A DNA stretch of 64,000 nucleotides from SVTX01 sp045632305 (GCA_045632305.1 JAZQWL010000043.1:1-64000); one strand, 5' to 3'. Positions 25,921-34,600 are shown, counted from the stretch's first letter. The notes: generated by a model not told the origin, from the letters alone. A program made the numbers and translations.

Positions 25921-28044
25921 ATGAAAAAGCATAAACACGTCTTATTCTACCTTCTCCTGACTGTCGGAGTGATCCTCGTAGCGGCGCTTATCTTCAGCCC
26001 TACGAAGAGCAGCGAAAAGAAAACGTATAGCGATATCGTTCAGCTTTTCGAGGAAGACAAGGTAGAAAGCTTCGAAATTAATGAAAATGACAATAAGCTC
26101 ATCTTAACGCTCCGCCCCGCTGACGGCGCGGAAAAGGGAGAGGAGCTTGTCTATAAAATGGGCGGTATCAGTCTTAACCGCTTCGTAAACGATGACGCTC
26201 TTCAGGCGGCAATCAAAGCAAACGGTGTTAAATACGATTATATTCCCGTAAAAGAAACGAGCGCGTGGGTGTCCTATCTTCCCATCATTCTGCTTGTTGT
26301 CCTTATGGTGGTTATGTATATCATAGCGGCTAAGTCCATGACGGGTGGCGCAGGCGGTAAGATAAACAACTTCGGTAAGGCGAAGGCAAAGACCGCGGCG
26401 GCGTTCAACGATAAAAACAAGGTTACGTTCAAGGACGTAGCGGGCGCGGACGAGGAAAAGGAAGAGCTTGAGGAGATCGTTGATTATCTCAAGGCACCTG
26501 AAAAGTTCACAAAGCTCGGCGCAAAGATTCCCCATGGCGTATTGCTCATGGGCCCTCCCGGTACGGGTAAAACGCTTCTCGCGAAGGCGGTTGCGGGTGA
26601 AGCGGGTGTTCCCTTCTTCTCCATTTCGGGCTCCGACTTCGTTGAAATGTACGTAGGTGTGGGCGCATCGCGTGTGCGCGACCTCTTCGATACCGCAAGA
26701 AAAGCTCCCGCATCCATTATCTTTATCGATGAAATTGACGCAGTGGGCAGACACCGTGGCGCAGGTCTCGGTGGCGGTCACGATGAGCGTGAGCAGACAC
26801 TCAACCAGCTTCTCGTTGAAATGGACGGCTTCGGATCGCACGACGGCATTATCGTAATAGCCGCGACAAACCGCCCCGACATCCTCGACCCCGCTCTTCT
26901 CCGTCCCGGACGTTTTGACCGTCAGATCACGGTTAACCGCCCCGATATGAACGGTAGAGTTGAGATCCTCAAGGTGCATGCAAGAAATAAGCCCTTTGAA
27001 TCAACGGTTGACTTCTCCGCTATTGCAAGAATGACGGTTGGCTTTACCGGTGCAGACCTCGCTAACCTTCTTAACGAGGCGGCACTCTTGGCAACAAGAC
27101 GCGGAAAGAGTCTTATCGGAAACGATGATATTGAGGAAGCGTTCATAAAGGTTATTGCAGGCCCCAAGAAGAAGAGCCGCGTAATGAAAGAGGAAGAAAA
27201 GAAGAATACGGCTTATCACGAGGCAGGTCACGCAATGCTTGCGTACTATCTTGACCTCGATCCCGTTCAGCAGATTTCCATTATTCCCTCGGGCGGCGCT
27301 TTGGGTTATACCCTCAATCCTCCCGCAGAGGACAAATACAGCGTATATAAGAGCGAAATGAAGAAGCAGATATCCATGCTTCTTGCAGGACGCGCGGCAG
27401 AAGAGATCATCAACGGCGACGTTTCGGGCGGCGCATCTAACGATATCCAGAGAGCGACCGCTACCGCAAAGCAGATGGTAACCCGCCTCGGTATGTCCGA
27501 CAAGCTCGGTCCCCGCTGCTTCGGTACTGATCACAGTGAGGTGTTCCTTGGCCGTGACTTCTCCTCCTCCCAGGACTATTCCGAAGAGATTGCGGCGCAG
27601 ATCGACTCCGAAATTCATGAAATTATTGCGAATGCTTATCAGGTTGCAAAGGATGTTCTCACCGAGCATATCGACAAGCTTCACTTCATCGCCGAGTTCC
27701 TCTTCAAGAACGAGGTTATGGACGCAGATCAGTTCCGTGCGATCATGGAACGCGATAGCGTGACGATTGAGGAGATCGAGCAGATAGTTGCCGACAAGAA
27801 GGCAAGAAGCCGCGAGGATAATGAAAGACGCGCCCGTGAAGACGAGGAAAGACGCGCTCGTGAGGCGGCTGAAAACCCCGCAAATTCCACATCTGACGCT
27901 CCTACTCTTATCGATACGGATAAGGATTTCTCGGTGCCTACAGACGCTGATTTCGGCGTTGAGGAGGCGGTGGAGACCGATAAGGTTGAGCCCGAATCCG
28001 AAGAGTCCGAGGTTGAATCCGACAAGGAAAATACTGAAGAATAA
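25921..28044 (+). CDS. ftsH: ATP-dependent membrane zinc protease FtsH
   Basis: FtsH is a hexameric AAA+ protease that degrades membrane and regulatory proteins. Two membrane segments (about 7-26 and 118-137) frame an extracytoplasmic domain. The AAA module has Walker A GPPGTGKT at 211-218 and Walker B IIFIDEID at about 266-273, and the zinc site HEAGH is at 433-437. The 707-residue protein is somewhat longer than usual: residues beyond about 620 are a highly charged tail with RARE-type repeats and a very acidic end. It has a GGAGGTG site. A TATAAT at 25883-25888 could be a weak internal promoter. Confidence 0.97.
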   Translation: MKKHKHVLFYLLLTVGVILVAALIFSPTKSSEKKTYSDIVQLFEEDKVESFEINENDNKLILTLRPADGAEKGEELVYKMGGISLNRFVNDDALQAAIKANGVKYDYIPVKETSAWVSYLPIILLVVLMVVMYIIAAKSMTGGAGGKINNFGKAKAKTAAAFNDKNKVTFKDVAGADEEKEELEEIVDYLKAPEKFTKLGAKIPHGVLLMGPPGTGKTLLAKAVAGEAGVPFFSISGSDFVEMYVGVGASRVRDLFDTARKAPASIIFIDEIDAVGRHRGAGLGGGHDEREQTLNQLLVEMDGFGSHDGIIVIAATNRPDILDPALLRPGRFDRQITVNRPDMNGRVEILKVHARNKPFESTVDFSAIARMTVGFTGADLANLLNEAALLATRRGKSLIGNDDIEEAFIKVIAGPKKKSRVMKEEEKKNTAYHEAGHAMLAYYLDLDPVQQISIIPSGGALGYTLNPPAEDKYSVYKSEMKKQISMLLAGRAAEEIINGDVSGGASNDIQRATATAKQMVTRLGMSDKLGPRCFGTDHSEVFLGRDFSSSQDYSEEIAAQIDSEIHEIIANAYQVAKDVLTEHIDKLHFIAEFLFKNEVMDADQFRAIMERDSVTIEEIEQIVADKKARSREDNERRAREDEERRAREAAENPANSTSDAPTLIDTDKDFSVPTDADFGVEEAVETDKVEPESEESEVESDKENTEE

Positions 28045-28050
28045 AAAGTA

Positions 28051-28080
28051 CCCGCCGCAGGATTTTGCGGCGGGCTTTTT
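28051..28080 (+). terminator. Rho-independent terminator of the ftsH operon
   Basis: A 9-bp GC-rich stem (CCCGCCGCA with TGCGGCGGG) with a 6-base loop is followed by CTTTTT. It ends the 9-kb yybS-ftsH operon. Confidence 0.92.
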
Positions 28081-28093
28081 GCATATATTTAGG

Positions 28094-28720
28094 TTATCCT
28101 ACCATCTCGGGAAGCTCTTCAAAATAAGAAATATTTACTCTTGCGTTTTTCAATATGTCTGAATGATTTTCAATTGCGTCGATTAATTGTTTTTCACAAA
28201 CGGCATAATCAGAGACGTTGTCATATTCAAGGGATATATACGGTCCGAAATCGGCGGCATGATATTCAAGATTTGTGATGCCAAGCGTTTCGGCAACCGA
28301 TTCGTTTAGAGATTTAAAGTATTCCTTTTCTTTTTTGCAGTGTTCCTCGTATGCTTTGTCCGAATCACCGAGAATTTCAGTGAGCTTTTCTATTGAAAAT
28401 TCATTTGTTACGGACTTATCTTCTATTGTTATGATTGTTACGTGAACGGTATATTTTCTGGGGGCATTCGGGTCTATGTTCTTTTGTTTCAATTCCTCAA
28501 GCAAGTTAGAGGAGCTTCTCATCTCGAATGGGAGGTCTTCGTCTTGTATGGAAGAATTGTGTTCTGTGGTTGGCTCTTCGTTAGAGCGTTCTTCGGTGGG
28601 GGCTTCTGAGGAGTTCTCTTCTGATAATGAATGTTCGCCTGTGTCAATAAGCTTGTCGCAGGAAGCAAAACAGCATAAGAGCAATCCACCGAGTAATATT
28701 GTCGCAATAATTTGTTTCAT
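28094..28720 (-). CDS. Lipoprotein of unknown function
   Basis: The 208-residue protein has a lipoprotein signal peptide ending in FASC, with the lipidated cysteine at residue 21. A Ser/Glu/Thr-rich linker (about 30-60) follows, then an unassigned domain of about 130 residues. It is probably anchored outside the membrane. The gene has a strong AAGGAGGT site and a near-consensus promoter (28762-28790), and stands alone between the ftsH terminator and lysS. Confidence 0.82.
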   Translation of the reverse strand: MKQIIATILLGGLLLCCFASCDKLIDTGEHSLSEENSSEAPTEERSNEEPTTEHNSSIQDEDLPFEMRSSSNLLEELKQKNIDPNAPRKYTVHVTIITIEDKSVTNEFSIEKLTEILGDSDKAYEEHCKKEKEYFKSLNESVAETLGITNLEYHAADFGPYISLEYDNVSDYAVCEKQLIDAIENHSDILKNARVNISYFEELPEMVG

Positions 28721-28761
28721 AAAGCGTACCTCCTTTTAAAATAAGGGATTTCCCTACTTAT

Positions 28762-28790
28762 ATTATAGCATATTATACTTTTGTTGTCAA
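28762..28790 (-). promoter_or_regulatory. Sigma-A promoter of the lipoprotein at 28094-28720
   Basis: TTGACA (28785-28790) and TATAAT (28762-28767) on the minus strand are 17 bases apart. A short palindrome, AGGGATTTCCCT, lies in the leader (28744-28755) and could be an operator or part of a hairpin. Confidence 0.85.
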
Positions 28791-28805
28791 GAGTGATTAA
28801 TTTAT

Positions 28806-28835
28806 AGAAAAAGCCACTCGCTGTGCGAGTGGCTT
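28806..28835 (-). terminator. Rho-independent terminator of lysS
   Basis: AGCCACTCGC pairs perfectly with GCGAGTGGCT (28811-28833) around a 3-base loop. T residues follow on the minus strand. Confidence 0.9.
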
Positions 28836-28845
28836 TATTTTGCAA

Positions 28846-30891
28846 TTAGTGAATAGCTGTTCCTTCGGGAACGGAATCGTCAACGAAGATAACCTTGCAG
28901 CCGCAAGCGTTGTTTGTCGCCGCGAGAAGCATACCCTGGGAATTGATATTACAAATTCTTGAGGGCTTGAGGTTAGCAAGCACGATGATCTTTCTGCCTA
29001 CAAGCTCTTCGGGCTTGTAGTATTCCTTGATGGAGGACATGATCGTTCTCTCACCGAGTCCGTCGGAGAGCGTGAGCTTGAGGCAAGAATGGGACTTACG
29101 AACGGTCTCTGCCTTGAGGATCTTGCAAACTCTCATATCAAGTGCCGCGAATGCGTCGTATTCGATCTGATCCTTGATGGGCTCAACGGGGTCGGGCTCG
29201 AGGTTCTTTTCTTCAACAACTTCTTCTACACATTCTACGCAAGCAGTCTCTGCTGCCTTTTCCTCTTCTGTCTGCTCATAAGAGAAGTCGAGAAGGTTTA
29301 CGTAGTCGTCGGAGTTGATAGCGTAAAGGAAGAGATAGAGACGGGGGCCCTTTTCTTTGTCGATAATGAGCTTGTAAACGTTCTTGAAGAAGTTACCCTG
29401 GAGAGCTTTGAGCTCCTTGTCGGACATTTCTGTGCCGTAAACTGTCTTGGGGATAGCGTAAAGCTCTGCGTTAAGCTCGTCGAGTGTGTACCCACCCTTC
29501 TTAATGTATGCGCAAAGAAGCTCGATCGTCTTCTTTTCTTCGTCTGTGAGTGTGTTGTAAACCTCGAAGTTACGTGTCTTGCGGAGGCGGTTAACCTGGT
29601 CGGGAGCGCACTGCTCAAGCCAGAACTTTGCTCTTTCAAGGCGATCGGCAAAGTCCTCTGCCTTGTAGTTCATACCGATCTTTTCAAATACGGTCTCAAG
29701 CATGGGAACGTTGAAGTTAACGATAGAGCCGAGCTGAACGAGAAGGCCCATGGGAACTGTCTTTACTTCGCGGCCGGGGATCATGCAGTTGTACATAATT
29801 GCCTCGGTTGCCTCGCTCGCCTTACCCTCACGAACGTCAGAAAGCATCTTGTCGAACTCAAAATACTGACGGAGAATACCGTCGTCGAAGCAGAAGTCGA
29901 ATGCCTTCGTGGGCTCCGTCTTGGAGTAGAGCCAGAGAATGATCTCGGGCTGATAGAGCTTGAGAAGTGTTTCGGGAGTCATGTTAAGACCCGAGGAGCT
30001 GGACATCTTGCCTGCAACACCCTTGATGCCGATAAATTCGTAGCCCTGATAGAGGGGAGCGTCGTGGTTGTAAATCTGCTTTGCGATAACTCTGGAGTTG
30101 TTGTAAGAGCCGGTGGGCGCGCTGTGGTCCTTTCCGCCGGGCTCAAAGTCAACCTGCTCGTACTTCCATCTCATAGCCCAGTCGATCTTCCAACCGAGCT
30201 TGCAGTTGAAGTTTTCCGTGAAGTTGAAATGTCCGCGGTGTCCGCAACGGCACTCGAATTCCGCCTCTGTGCAGTCCTCGTTGATGGAGAGGATCTTTGT
30301 AAAGTCGGTCTTACATTCGGGACAGAAAATGCTTACAGGATAGTAAGCCGCCTTCTCCGCATCGTGGATCTCGCGTCTTTCCTCCTCGCTCTTTGTCATA
30401 TCCTTTGTCTTGAAGGAGTCGAGAATTTCGAAAATTTCATCTCTTGTGCGAAGTGCGTGAATAAGGTCTTCTGTGTACTTACCCGTGCGGTACATGTCCG
30501 CCTGATAACGGCAGTCGAGCTTGATTCCAAAGGGCTCAATACCACGGAGGAATTCTTCTTCAAAGTGCTTTGCATAGTTTTCGTGACAGCCGAACGGGTC
30601 GGGAATGTCAACGTAGGGGCAGCCGATATACTTGTCGTAATCTGAGCCCACAACCGCCTGAACGTTAGCGGGGATCTTACGGCAACGGTCGTACTCGTCC
30701 CATGAAATAATAAGGCGCGCCTTCTTTCCCTTCTTTTCGAGCGCTTTTACTACGAAAAGGGGTGTTGCTATATCTCGGAAGTTACCGATGTGGACGGAGC
30801 CCGAGGGGGAAACACCCGCCGCGCAAACGTATTCTTCTTTGTCAGGATTTCTTCTTATAAGTTCTTCTGCAATTTCTTCTGACCAATGCAT
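28846..30891 (-). CDS. lysS: Class I lysyl-tRNA synthetase with Trbp111-like C-terminal domain
   Basis: The enzyme charges tRNA-Lys. It belongs to the class I type, common in archaea and some bacteria, not the usual class II bacterial LysRS. The HIGN motif is at 34-37, a cysteine pair CPEC at 190-193 with CRCGH at 214-218 suggests a zinc finger, and the KMSSS motif is at 295-299. The last 105 or so residues (about 575-681) form an OB-fold tRNA-binding domain like Trbp111 or the MetRS C-terminus, with FAALDMRVCKILKAE at its start. Length is 681 residues. Because its own C-terminal domain binds tRNA, the protein may act as a dimer. Confidence 0.94.
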   Translation of the reverse strand: MHWSEEIAEELIRRNPDKEEYVCAAGVSPSGSVHIGNFRDIATPLFVVKALEKKGKKARLIISWDEYDRCRKIPANVQAVVGSDYDKYIGCPYVDIPDPFGCHENYAKHFEEEFLRGIEPFGIKLDCRYQADMYRTGKYTEDLIHALRTRDEIFEILDSFKTKDMTKSEEERREIHDAEKAAYYPVSIFCPECKTDFTKILSINEDCTEAEFECRCGHRGHFNFTENFNCKLGWKIDWAMRWKYEQVDFEPGGKDHSAPTGSYNNSRVIAKQIYNHDAPLYQGYEFIGIKGVAGKMSSSSGLNMTPETLLKLYQPEIILWLYSKTEPTKAFDFCFDDGILRQYFEFDKMLSDVREGKASEATEAIMYNCMIPGREVKTVPMGLLVQLGSIVNFNVPMLETVFEKIGMNYKAEDFADRLERAKFWLEQCAPDQVNRLRKTRNFEVYNTLTDEEKKTIELLCAYIKKGGYTLDELNAELYAIPKTVYGTEMSDKELKALQGNFFKNVYKLIIDKEKGPRLYLFLYAINSDDYVNLLDFSYEQTEEEKAAETACVECVEEVVEEKNLEPDPVEPIKDQIEYDAFAALDMRVCKILKAETVRKSHSCLKLTLSDGLGERTIMSSIKEYYKPEELVGRKIIVLANLKPSRICNINSQGMLLAATNNACGCKVIFVDDSVPEGTAIH

Positions 30892-30995
30892 TTTGTGTCC
30901 TTTCTGTCGGGATCACTCCCGAATCTCTCATCAATTTATTGGAATTTTAATTTTAAACATACTTTGGGATTTTAAACATAATCCTACATCTTAAT

Positions 30996-31024
30996 ATTTT
31001 ATCACATTTTAATGTCGTTGTCAA
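30996..31024 (-). promoter_or_regulatory. Sigma-A promoter of lysS
   Basis: TTGACA (31019-31024) and TAAAAT (30996-31001) on the minus strand are 17 bases apart. The leader is about 98 bases, and a small hairpin (CGGGA with TCCCG, 30909-30922) lies just before the ribosome-binding site. I see no T-box features. Confidence 0.78.
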
Positions 31025-31040
31025 TAGGTTTGTGTTTGTA

Positions 31041-31072
31041 AAAATTAAAGCCCTCGCAAGCGCGAGGGCTGA
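31041..31072 (-). terminator. Terminator of the HPr-like gene
   Basis: AGCCCTCGC pairs with GCGAGGGCT (31049-31070) around a 4-base loop, and T-rich sequence follows on the minus strand. Confidence 0.88.
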
Positions 31073-31121
31073 ATTTTTTAATTTGGTTGCCGTTTATACG
31101 GCAATGTCTTTGTGACGGGGC

Positions 31122-31349
31122 TCAATCTACGATGAGGTTCTCGAGTTTTTTCTTGAGATCCTCCTGATTTTCACCGTCATACGTGAGCTTGATGGGCTCG
31201 CGAAGATCAAGACTGAAAATACCGAGAATGGATTTTCCGTCCACCTTGTATCTGCCGCTCTCAAGGTCTACGTCACCATCAAAGCCGACGAGAACGTTTA
31301 CCAGCTTGTATACGTCATTGATCTCTTTAAGATGAATCTTTACTGTCAT
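31122..31349 (-). CDS. HPr-like protein lacking the active-site histidine (Crh-like)
   Basis: The 75-residue protein fits the HPr fold. VDGKSILGIFSL corresponds to the region around Ser46 of HPr, which HPr kinase phosphorylates. The segment where PTS HPr carries the His15 loop (GLHARPA-like) is instead EINDVYKLVN, with no histidine. It therefore cannot act as a PTS phosphocarrier but could act in regulation, as B. subtilis Crh does. The ATG at 31349 was chosen because GGAGG lies 8 bases upstream. It has its own promoter and terminator, so it is a single-gene unit. Confidence 0.82.
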   Translation of the reverse strand: MTVKIHLKEINDVYKLVNVLVGFDGDVDLESGRYKVDGKSILGIFSLDLREPIKLTYDGENQEDLKKKLENLIVD

Positions 31350-31402
31350 TTTTAGTACCTCCAATTTAGAAATTTCCTTGTATTATAAGGATTTCCAAGC
31401 AC

Positions 31403-31431
31403 ATTATATACCAATATGTCCCCTTTGTCAA
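31403..31431 (-). promoter_or_regulatory. Consensus promoter of the HPr-like gene
   Basis: TTGACA (31426-31431) and TATAAT (31403-31408) on the minus strand are separated by 17 bases, a full consensus match. Confidence 0.86.
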
Positions 31432-31445
31432 TACTTTTTTATAAA

Positions 31446-31497
31446 ATAAATCGCAGTATGCTTTGGATTGAGTAGACCTCGGCACACTGCGATTTAT
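31446..31497 (-). terminator. Stem-loop terminator after rpsT
   Basis: A 16-bp stem (ATAAATCGCAGTATGC at 31446-31461 with 31482-31497, one G-T wobble) closes a 20-base loop. A short T-rich stretch follows on the minus strand. Confidence 0.7.
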
Positions 31498-31534
31498 ATT
31501 TATTCGCTCAAAGTGGGTTATTCTCTGTAACGAA

Positions 31535-31801
31535 TTACTTGTTCATATTGTTGATAGCTTTTGTGAACTGGCTCTTCTTGCGAGCAGCTGCGTTCTTGTG
31601 GATGATACCCTTGGATGCAGCAACGTCAATCTTCTTTGTTGCAGCCTTGTATGCTTCCTGTGCAGCAACAACGTCGCCGGATTCAACAGCAGCGTAGAAC
31701 TTCTTTACAACTGTCTTCATGGATGTCTTGAACATCTTATTCTGAAGTGTCTTTGTAGCAATAACCTTAACGCGCTTCTTAGCAGACTTAATATTCGGCA
31801 T
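31535..31801 (-). CDS. rpsT: Ribosomal protein bS20
   Basis: The 88-residue, strongly basic protein begins MPNIKSAKKRVKV and contains KTSMKTVVKKF and GIIHKNAAARKKSQFTKAIN, the signature of S20, which binds 16S rRNA in the 30S subunit. The leader is about 70 bases. A TTGATT/TAATAT pair with 17-base spacing on the minus strand (near 31890-31920) is a likely promoter. Confidence 0.97.
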   Translation of the reverse strand: MPNIKSAKKRVKVIATKTLQNKMFKTSMKTVVKKFYAAVESGDVVAAQEAYKAATKKIDVAASKGIIHKNAAARKKSQFTKAINNMNK

Positions 31802-31961
31802 TTTCTATTCCTCCATATATTTTTTAGAAATGATGGGCGAATAGTCCTCCGTCTGAGAGGGTACATTGGACCAACCGTCGCATACACCCATATATATTAT
31901 CATACTTTCCCCGAAAAATCAAGGGGTTTTGAGAAAAAAGTTAAAATTTTTTTGATTTTGA

Positions 31962-32648
31962 TCAAACAATGGGGGACACGAAGTAAGCAGATTTGATCAC
32001 AACGTTCTGAACGGGGCAATCACCGTAGCCGGTTTTTACGCTTGCGATCTTGTCAACAACCTCAAGGCCCGCGATGGTGTAACCGAATGCCGCGTAATCA
32101 CCGTCGAGATGGGGGGAATCCTTGTGCATAATGAAGAACTGAGAGGATGCGGAATCCTTTACGCTCGTTCTCGCCATGGAAAGTACGCCGCGGAGGTGGA
32201 GAAGATTGTTCTCAACACCGTTGGATCTGAACTCGCCCTTGATGGATTCTGCGGGCTTCTGCTTGAAGCTTGTAGTAAATCCGCCGCCCTGGATCATGAA
32301 GTCCTTGATGACTCTGTGGAAAACCAAGCCGTCGTAGAATTTTTCGGACACGAGCTTCTTAAAGTTTGCCGCGGAAATGGGCGCGATGTCGGGGCGGAGC
32401 GCCACTACGATCTTGCCATAGCCGGAAATATCGAACATTACGTAATTTGTTTCCTTCTTGCTCTTCTTGAAATCGTCTGCATTAAGCGCGTTGATGTATT
32501 CCTTGATCTCGGAAGCACCTGCCGCTTCTGCTTTTGCGATAATTTCCGCATTTTCCGCCTTCTTCTCCTTGCTTGTGCAGGACACAAAGCAAGCCGATAC
32601 GCACACAAGTGCGAGTACTATGGAAATAATCTTTACAAATCTTTTCAT
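31962..32648 (-). CDS. Lipoprotein cyclophilin-type peptidyl-prolyl isomerase (copy 1)
   Basis: The 228-residue protein has a lipoprotein signal peptide ending in FVSC and a single cyclophilin domain (about 65-228). It shows VFHRVIKDFMIQGG, with the catalytic arginine and phenylalanine, and SQFFIMHKD. Such enzymes help fold secreted proteins at the outer face of the membrane. It starts one base after the end of a second, related gene (32650-33372), so the pair looks like a tandem duplication in one transcript. Confidence 0.93.
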   Translation of the reverse strand: MKRFVKIISIVLALVCVSACFVSCTSKEKKAENAEIIAKAEAAGASEIKEYINALNADDFKKSKKETNYVMFDISGYGKIVVALRPDIAPISAANFKKLVSEKFYDGLVFHRVIKDFMIQGGGFTTSFKQKPAESIKGEFRSNGVENNLLHLRGVLSMARTSVKDSASSQFFIMHKDSPHLDGDYAAFGYTIAGLEVVDKIASVKTGYGDCPVQNVVIKSAYFVSPIV

Positions 32649-32649
32649 T

Positions 32650-33372
32650 TTAACCCTCCACGATCATTTCTACAAATGAAATTTTTCTTATTATTATCGG
32701 TTCTGTCGGACTACCATTTGCGCCGACCTCTGCATTCTGTATTTTGTCAATTACGTCCATTCCGCTTACTACGTAGCCGAATGCCGCGTATCTGCCGTCA
32801 AGCTGAGGGGAGTCCTTCGTTACGACGAAGAATCCGCTCGACGCAGAATCGGGAATATTTTTTCTCGACATTGCGATCACTCCGCGCTTGTGGGACAGAT
32901 TGTTTGTAAAATTGTTGTCGGTAAATTCGCCGTAAATCATTTCGCTATCGTGTATGACACCGTCAACATCCTGCTCGCCGCCCTCGATCATAAAGTCCTT
33001 TACTACCCTATGGAAGGTGAGGCCGTCATAGAAGCCCTCAAGCGTGAGCTTTTTGAAATTGTTGACCGTCTCGGGTGCTATGTCTGGGCGAAGCTCTATA
33101 TATACGCTGCCGTAGCCCTCGATCTCGATTTTTACTATGTTTGAAATACGGTCAAAATTGAACCAATCGCTGATTTTAATTTCTCCGTAGTCGATCTCGT
33201 AGTATCTTTGGGGATTAAGCGAATCCAAAAGCTCGCTTACATCTCCGATCTCCTCCGCGCTCAGCGCATCGGTATTTGGTGGGAGCTGAACGTCGTTTTG
33301 CTCGCATCCAATAAATAAAACCCCCATGCTTATTACAAGCACAAGAAGTATTAATCTTTTTAAATTTCGCAT
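32650..33372 (-). CDS. Lipoprotein cyclophilin-type peptidyl-prolyl isomerase (copy 2)
   Basis: The 240-residue protein begins with a lipoprotein signal ending in FIGC and a linker of about 60 residues. The cyclophilin domain contains TFHRVVKDFMIEGG and SGFFVVTKDSPQLDGRYAAFGYV. It is clearly related to copy 1 across the isomerase domain but differs in the linker. It is the upstream gene of the pair, driven by the promoter at 33410-33438. Confidence 0.93.
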   Translation of the reverse strand: MRNLKRLILLVLVISMGVLFIGCEQNDVQLPPNTDALSAEEIGDVSELLDSLNPQRYYEIDYGEIKISDWFNFDRISNIVKIEIEGYGSVYIELRPDIAPETVNNFKKLTLEGFYDGLTFHRVVKDFMIEGGEQDVDGVIHDSEMIYGEFTDNNFTNNLSHKRGVIAMSRKNIPDSASSGFFVVTKDSPQLDGRYAAFGYVVSGMDVIDKIQNAEVGANGSPTEPIIIRKISFVEMIVEG

Positions 33373-33409
33373 TTTTTGTTCCTGCTTTCCTTAAAATGCC
33401 TTATATATT

Positions 33410-33438
33410 ATTTTATCAAATTGCGGGCGGAAAGTCAA
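33410..33438 (-). promoter_or_regulatory. Promoter of the cyclophilin pair
   Basis: TTGACT (33433-33438) and TAAAAT (33410-33415) on the minus strand are 17 bases apart, with an extended -10 (TGA). A divergent TATAAT at 33458-33463, also with TGA before it but a poor -35, may serve the permease gene on the plus strand. Confidence 0.75.
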
Positions 33439-33506
33439 TATATTTTTGCTTTATTGATATAATTTGATTTTCGCGTTACATAATAATGAATAAAGGCGGT
33501 GATTTT

Positions 33507-34586
33507 TTGCAGGAAAAGAATAAAGCTTCGCATTTGATACTCACAATTCTCGGGGTAGTCATACTGATATACCTCTTTTTTAAATATGCGTTTTTTGGAT
33601 TTCTGCCGATAATTCTGGGGTGGCTCATATCCCTTTTTATTTATCCCGCATCGGTCTCGATTTCAAAAAAGCTGAAAATTTCAAGACGTGCGACGTCGGG
33701 AATTTTGGTTGTTCTGTTTTTCTTTGTTCTGATATTTCTGACGGTCTTGGGAATTCGACGTTTGTTTGTTGAGCTTTCATCGTTTGCAGCTCGGATTCAG
33801 GAGCATCCCGAAATTATTGAGGACGCGTTTACAAATATAAAGGAGGGAATTTCGGACTCACGGTTTTTTTCGGGGCTCGAAAGGATCATATCCTCACTCG
33901 GTGAATATGCTTATATAGCCGATGATATTATAAATAACCTGCTTCAAAGCGCGCTTGCATCAGTCGGCGGGTTTATCGGGGATTTCGCGAAAAGCGTGTT
34001 TATGGGGATCCCCACCGCGCTTCTCTTCCTCGTTACGCTTATCCTGAGCTCGTTTTATTTCAGTGTGGACAGAGAAAGGATATACGCCGCCATAAGCTCG
34101 TCCGTCCCCTCTTCAATTAGCGAAAGAGTCGCCTCGTTTGCCGCGGGAGGCATTCGCGCCGCGGTCGGATATATTAAATCGAGTCTTATTCTGATGAGCG
34201 TAACCTTCTTTGAAATGCTTATATTTCTGACCTTCCTCGGTGTTGAATACGCCCTCATTATTTCGGCAGTTATTGCCGTCGTCGACCTTCTGCCCCTGCT
34301 TGGTGTGGGAGCGGTGTTGGTTCCGTGGAGTATTTATTCCTTCATCACCTCGGATATTAAAATGGGAGTCTGGCTTCTTGTGATATTTGCATTTTCGACG
34401 GTGCTTCGAAATATTATTGAGCCGAAAATTCTCGGCAAGAGGATAGGTGTCCATCCGTTTCTTGTTATCGCGGCGGCATATCTTGGCTTTACCCTCTTCG
34501 GCGGCGCGGGTCTTATTCTTTTCCCCGTCATCGCGGCAACGATCTCCACCGCAAGAAAAGAAAAGGCGCTTACATCACGTTCGTGA
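33507..34586 (+). CDS. AI-2E family permease, YtvI-like
   Basis: The protein (359 residues from the TTG at 33507) has the AI-2E family layout: an N-terminal membrane pair and a soluble loop of about 100 residues (about 80-170). A C-terminal membrane bundle follows, with VVDLLPLLGVGAVLVPW and IEPKILGKRIGVHPF, both typical of the family. The best match by eye is YtvI, described as a sporulation membrane protein; transport function is unproven. I chose the TTG because AAGGCGGTG lies just upstream, while the alternative ATG at 33486 has no site. Confidence 0.84.
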   Translation: MQEKNKASHLILTILGVVILIYLFFKYAFFGFLPIILGWLISLFIYPASVSISKKLKISRRATSGILVVLFFFVLIFLTVLGIRRLFVELSSFAARIQEHPEIIEDAFTNIKEGISDSRFFSGLERIISSLGEYAYIADDIINNLLQSALASVGGFIGDFAKSVFMGIPTALLFLVTLILSSFYFSVDRERIYAAISSSVPSSISERVASFAAGGIRAAVGYIKSSLILMSVTFFEMLIFLTFLGVEYALIISAVIAVVDLLPLLGVGAVLVPWSIYSFITSDIKMGVWLLVIFAFSTVLRNIIEPKILGKRIGVHPFLVIAAAYLGFTLFGGAGLILFPVIAATISTARKEKALTSRS

Positions 34587-34599
34587 TGTAAGCGCTTTT
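34562..34599. terminator. Bidirectional terminator between permease and DUF3899 genes
   Basis: GCGCTTACATCACG and its complement form a long stem (14 bp or more) with a very short loop, flanked by AAA and TTT. It overlaps the permease stop codon and lies between two convergent genes. Confidence 0.88.
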
Positions 34600-34600
34600 A

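Noticed and set aside
29089..30645. 518-codon open frame opposite lysS
   Set aside because: It is antisense to a clearly conserved synthetase and arises from codon bias; no ribosome-binding site or family features were seen.
30892..31018. T-box riboswitch before lysS
   Set aside because: The leader is only about 98 bases and lacks a T-box sequence or an antiterminator; only a small hairpin is seen.
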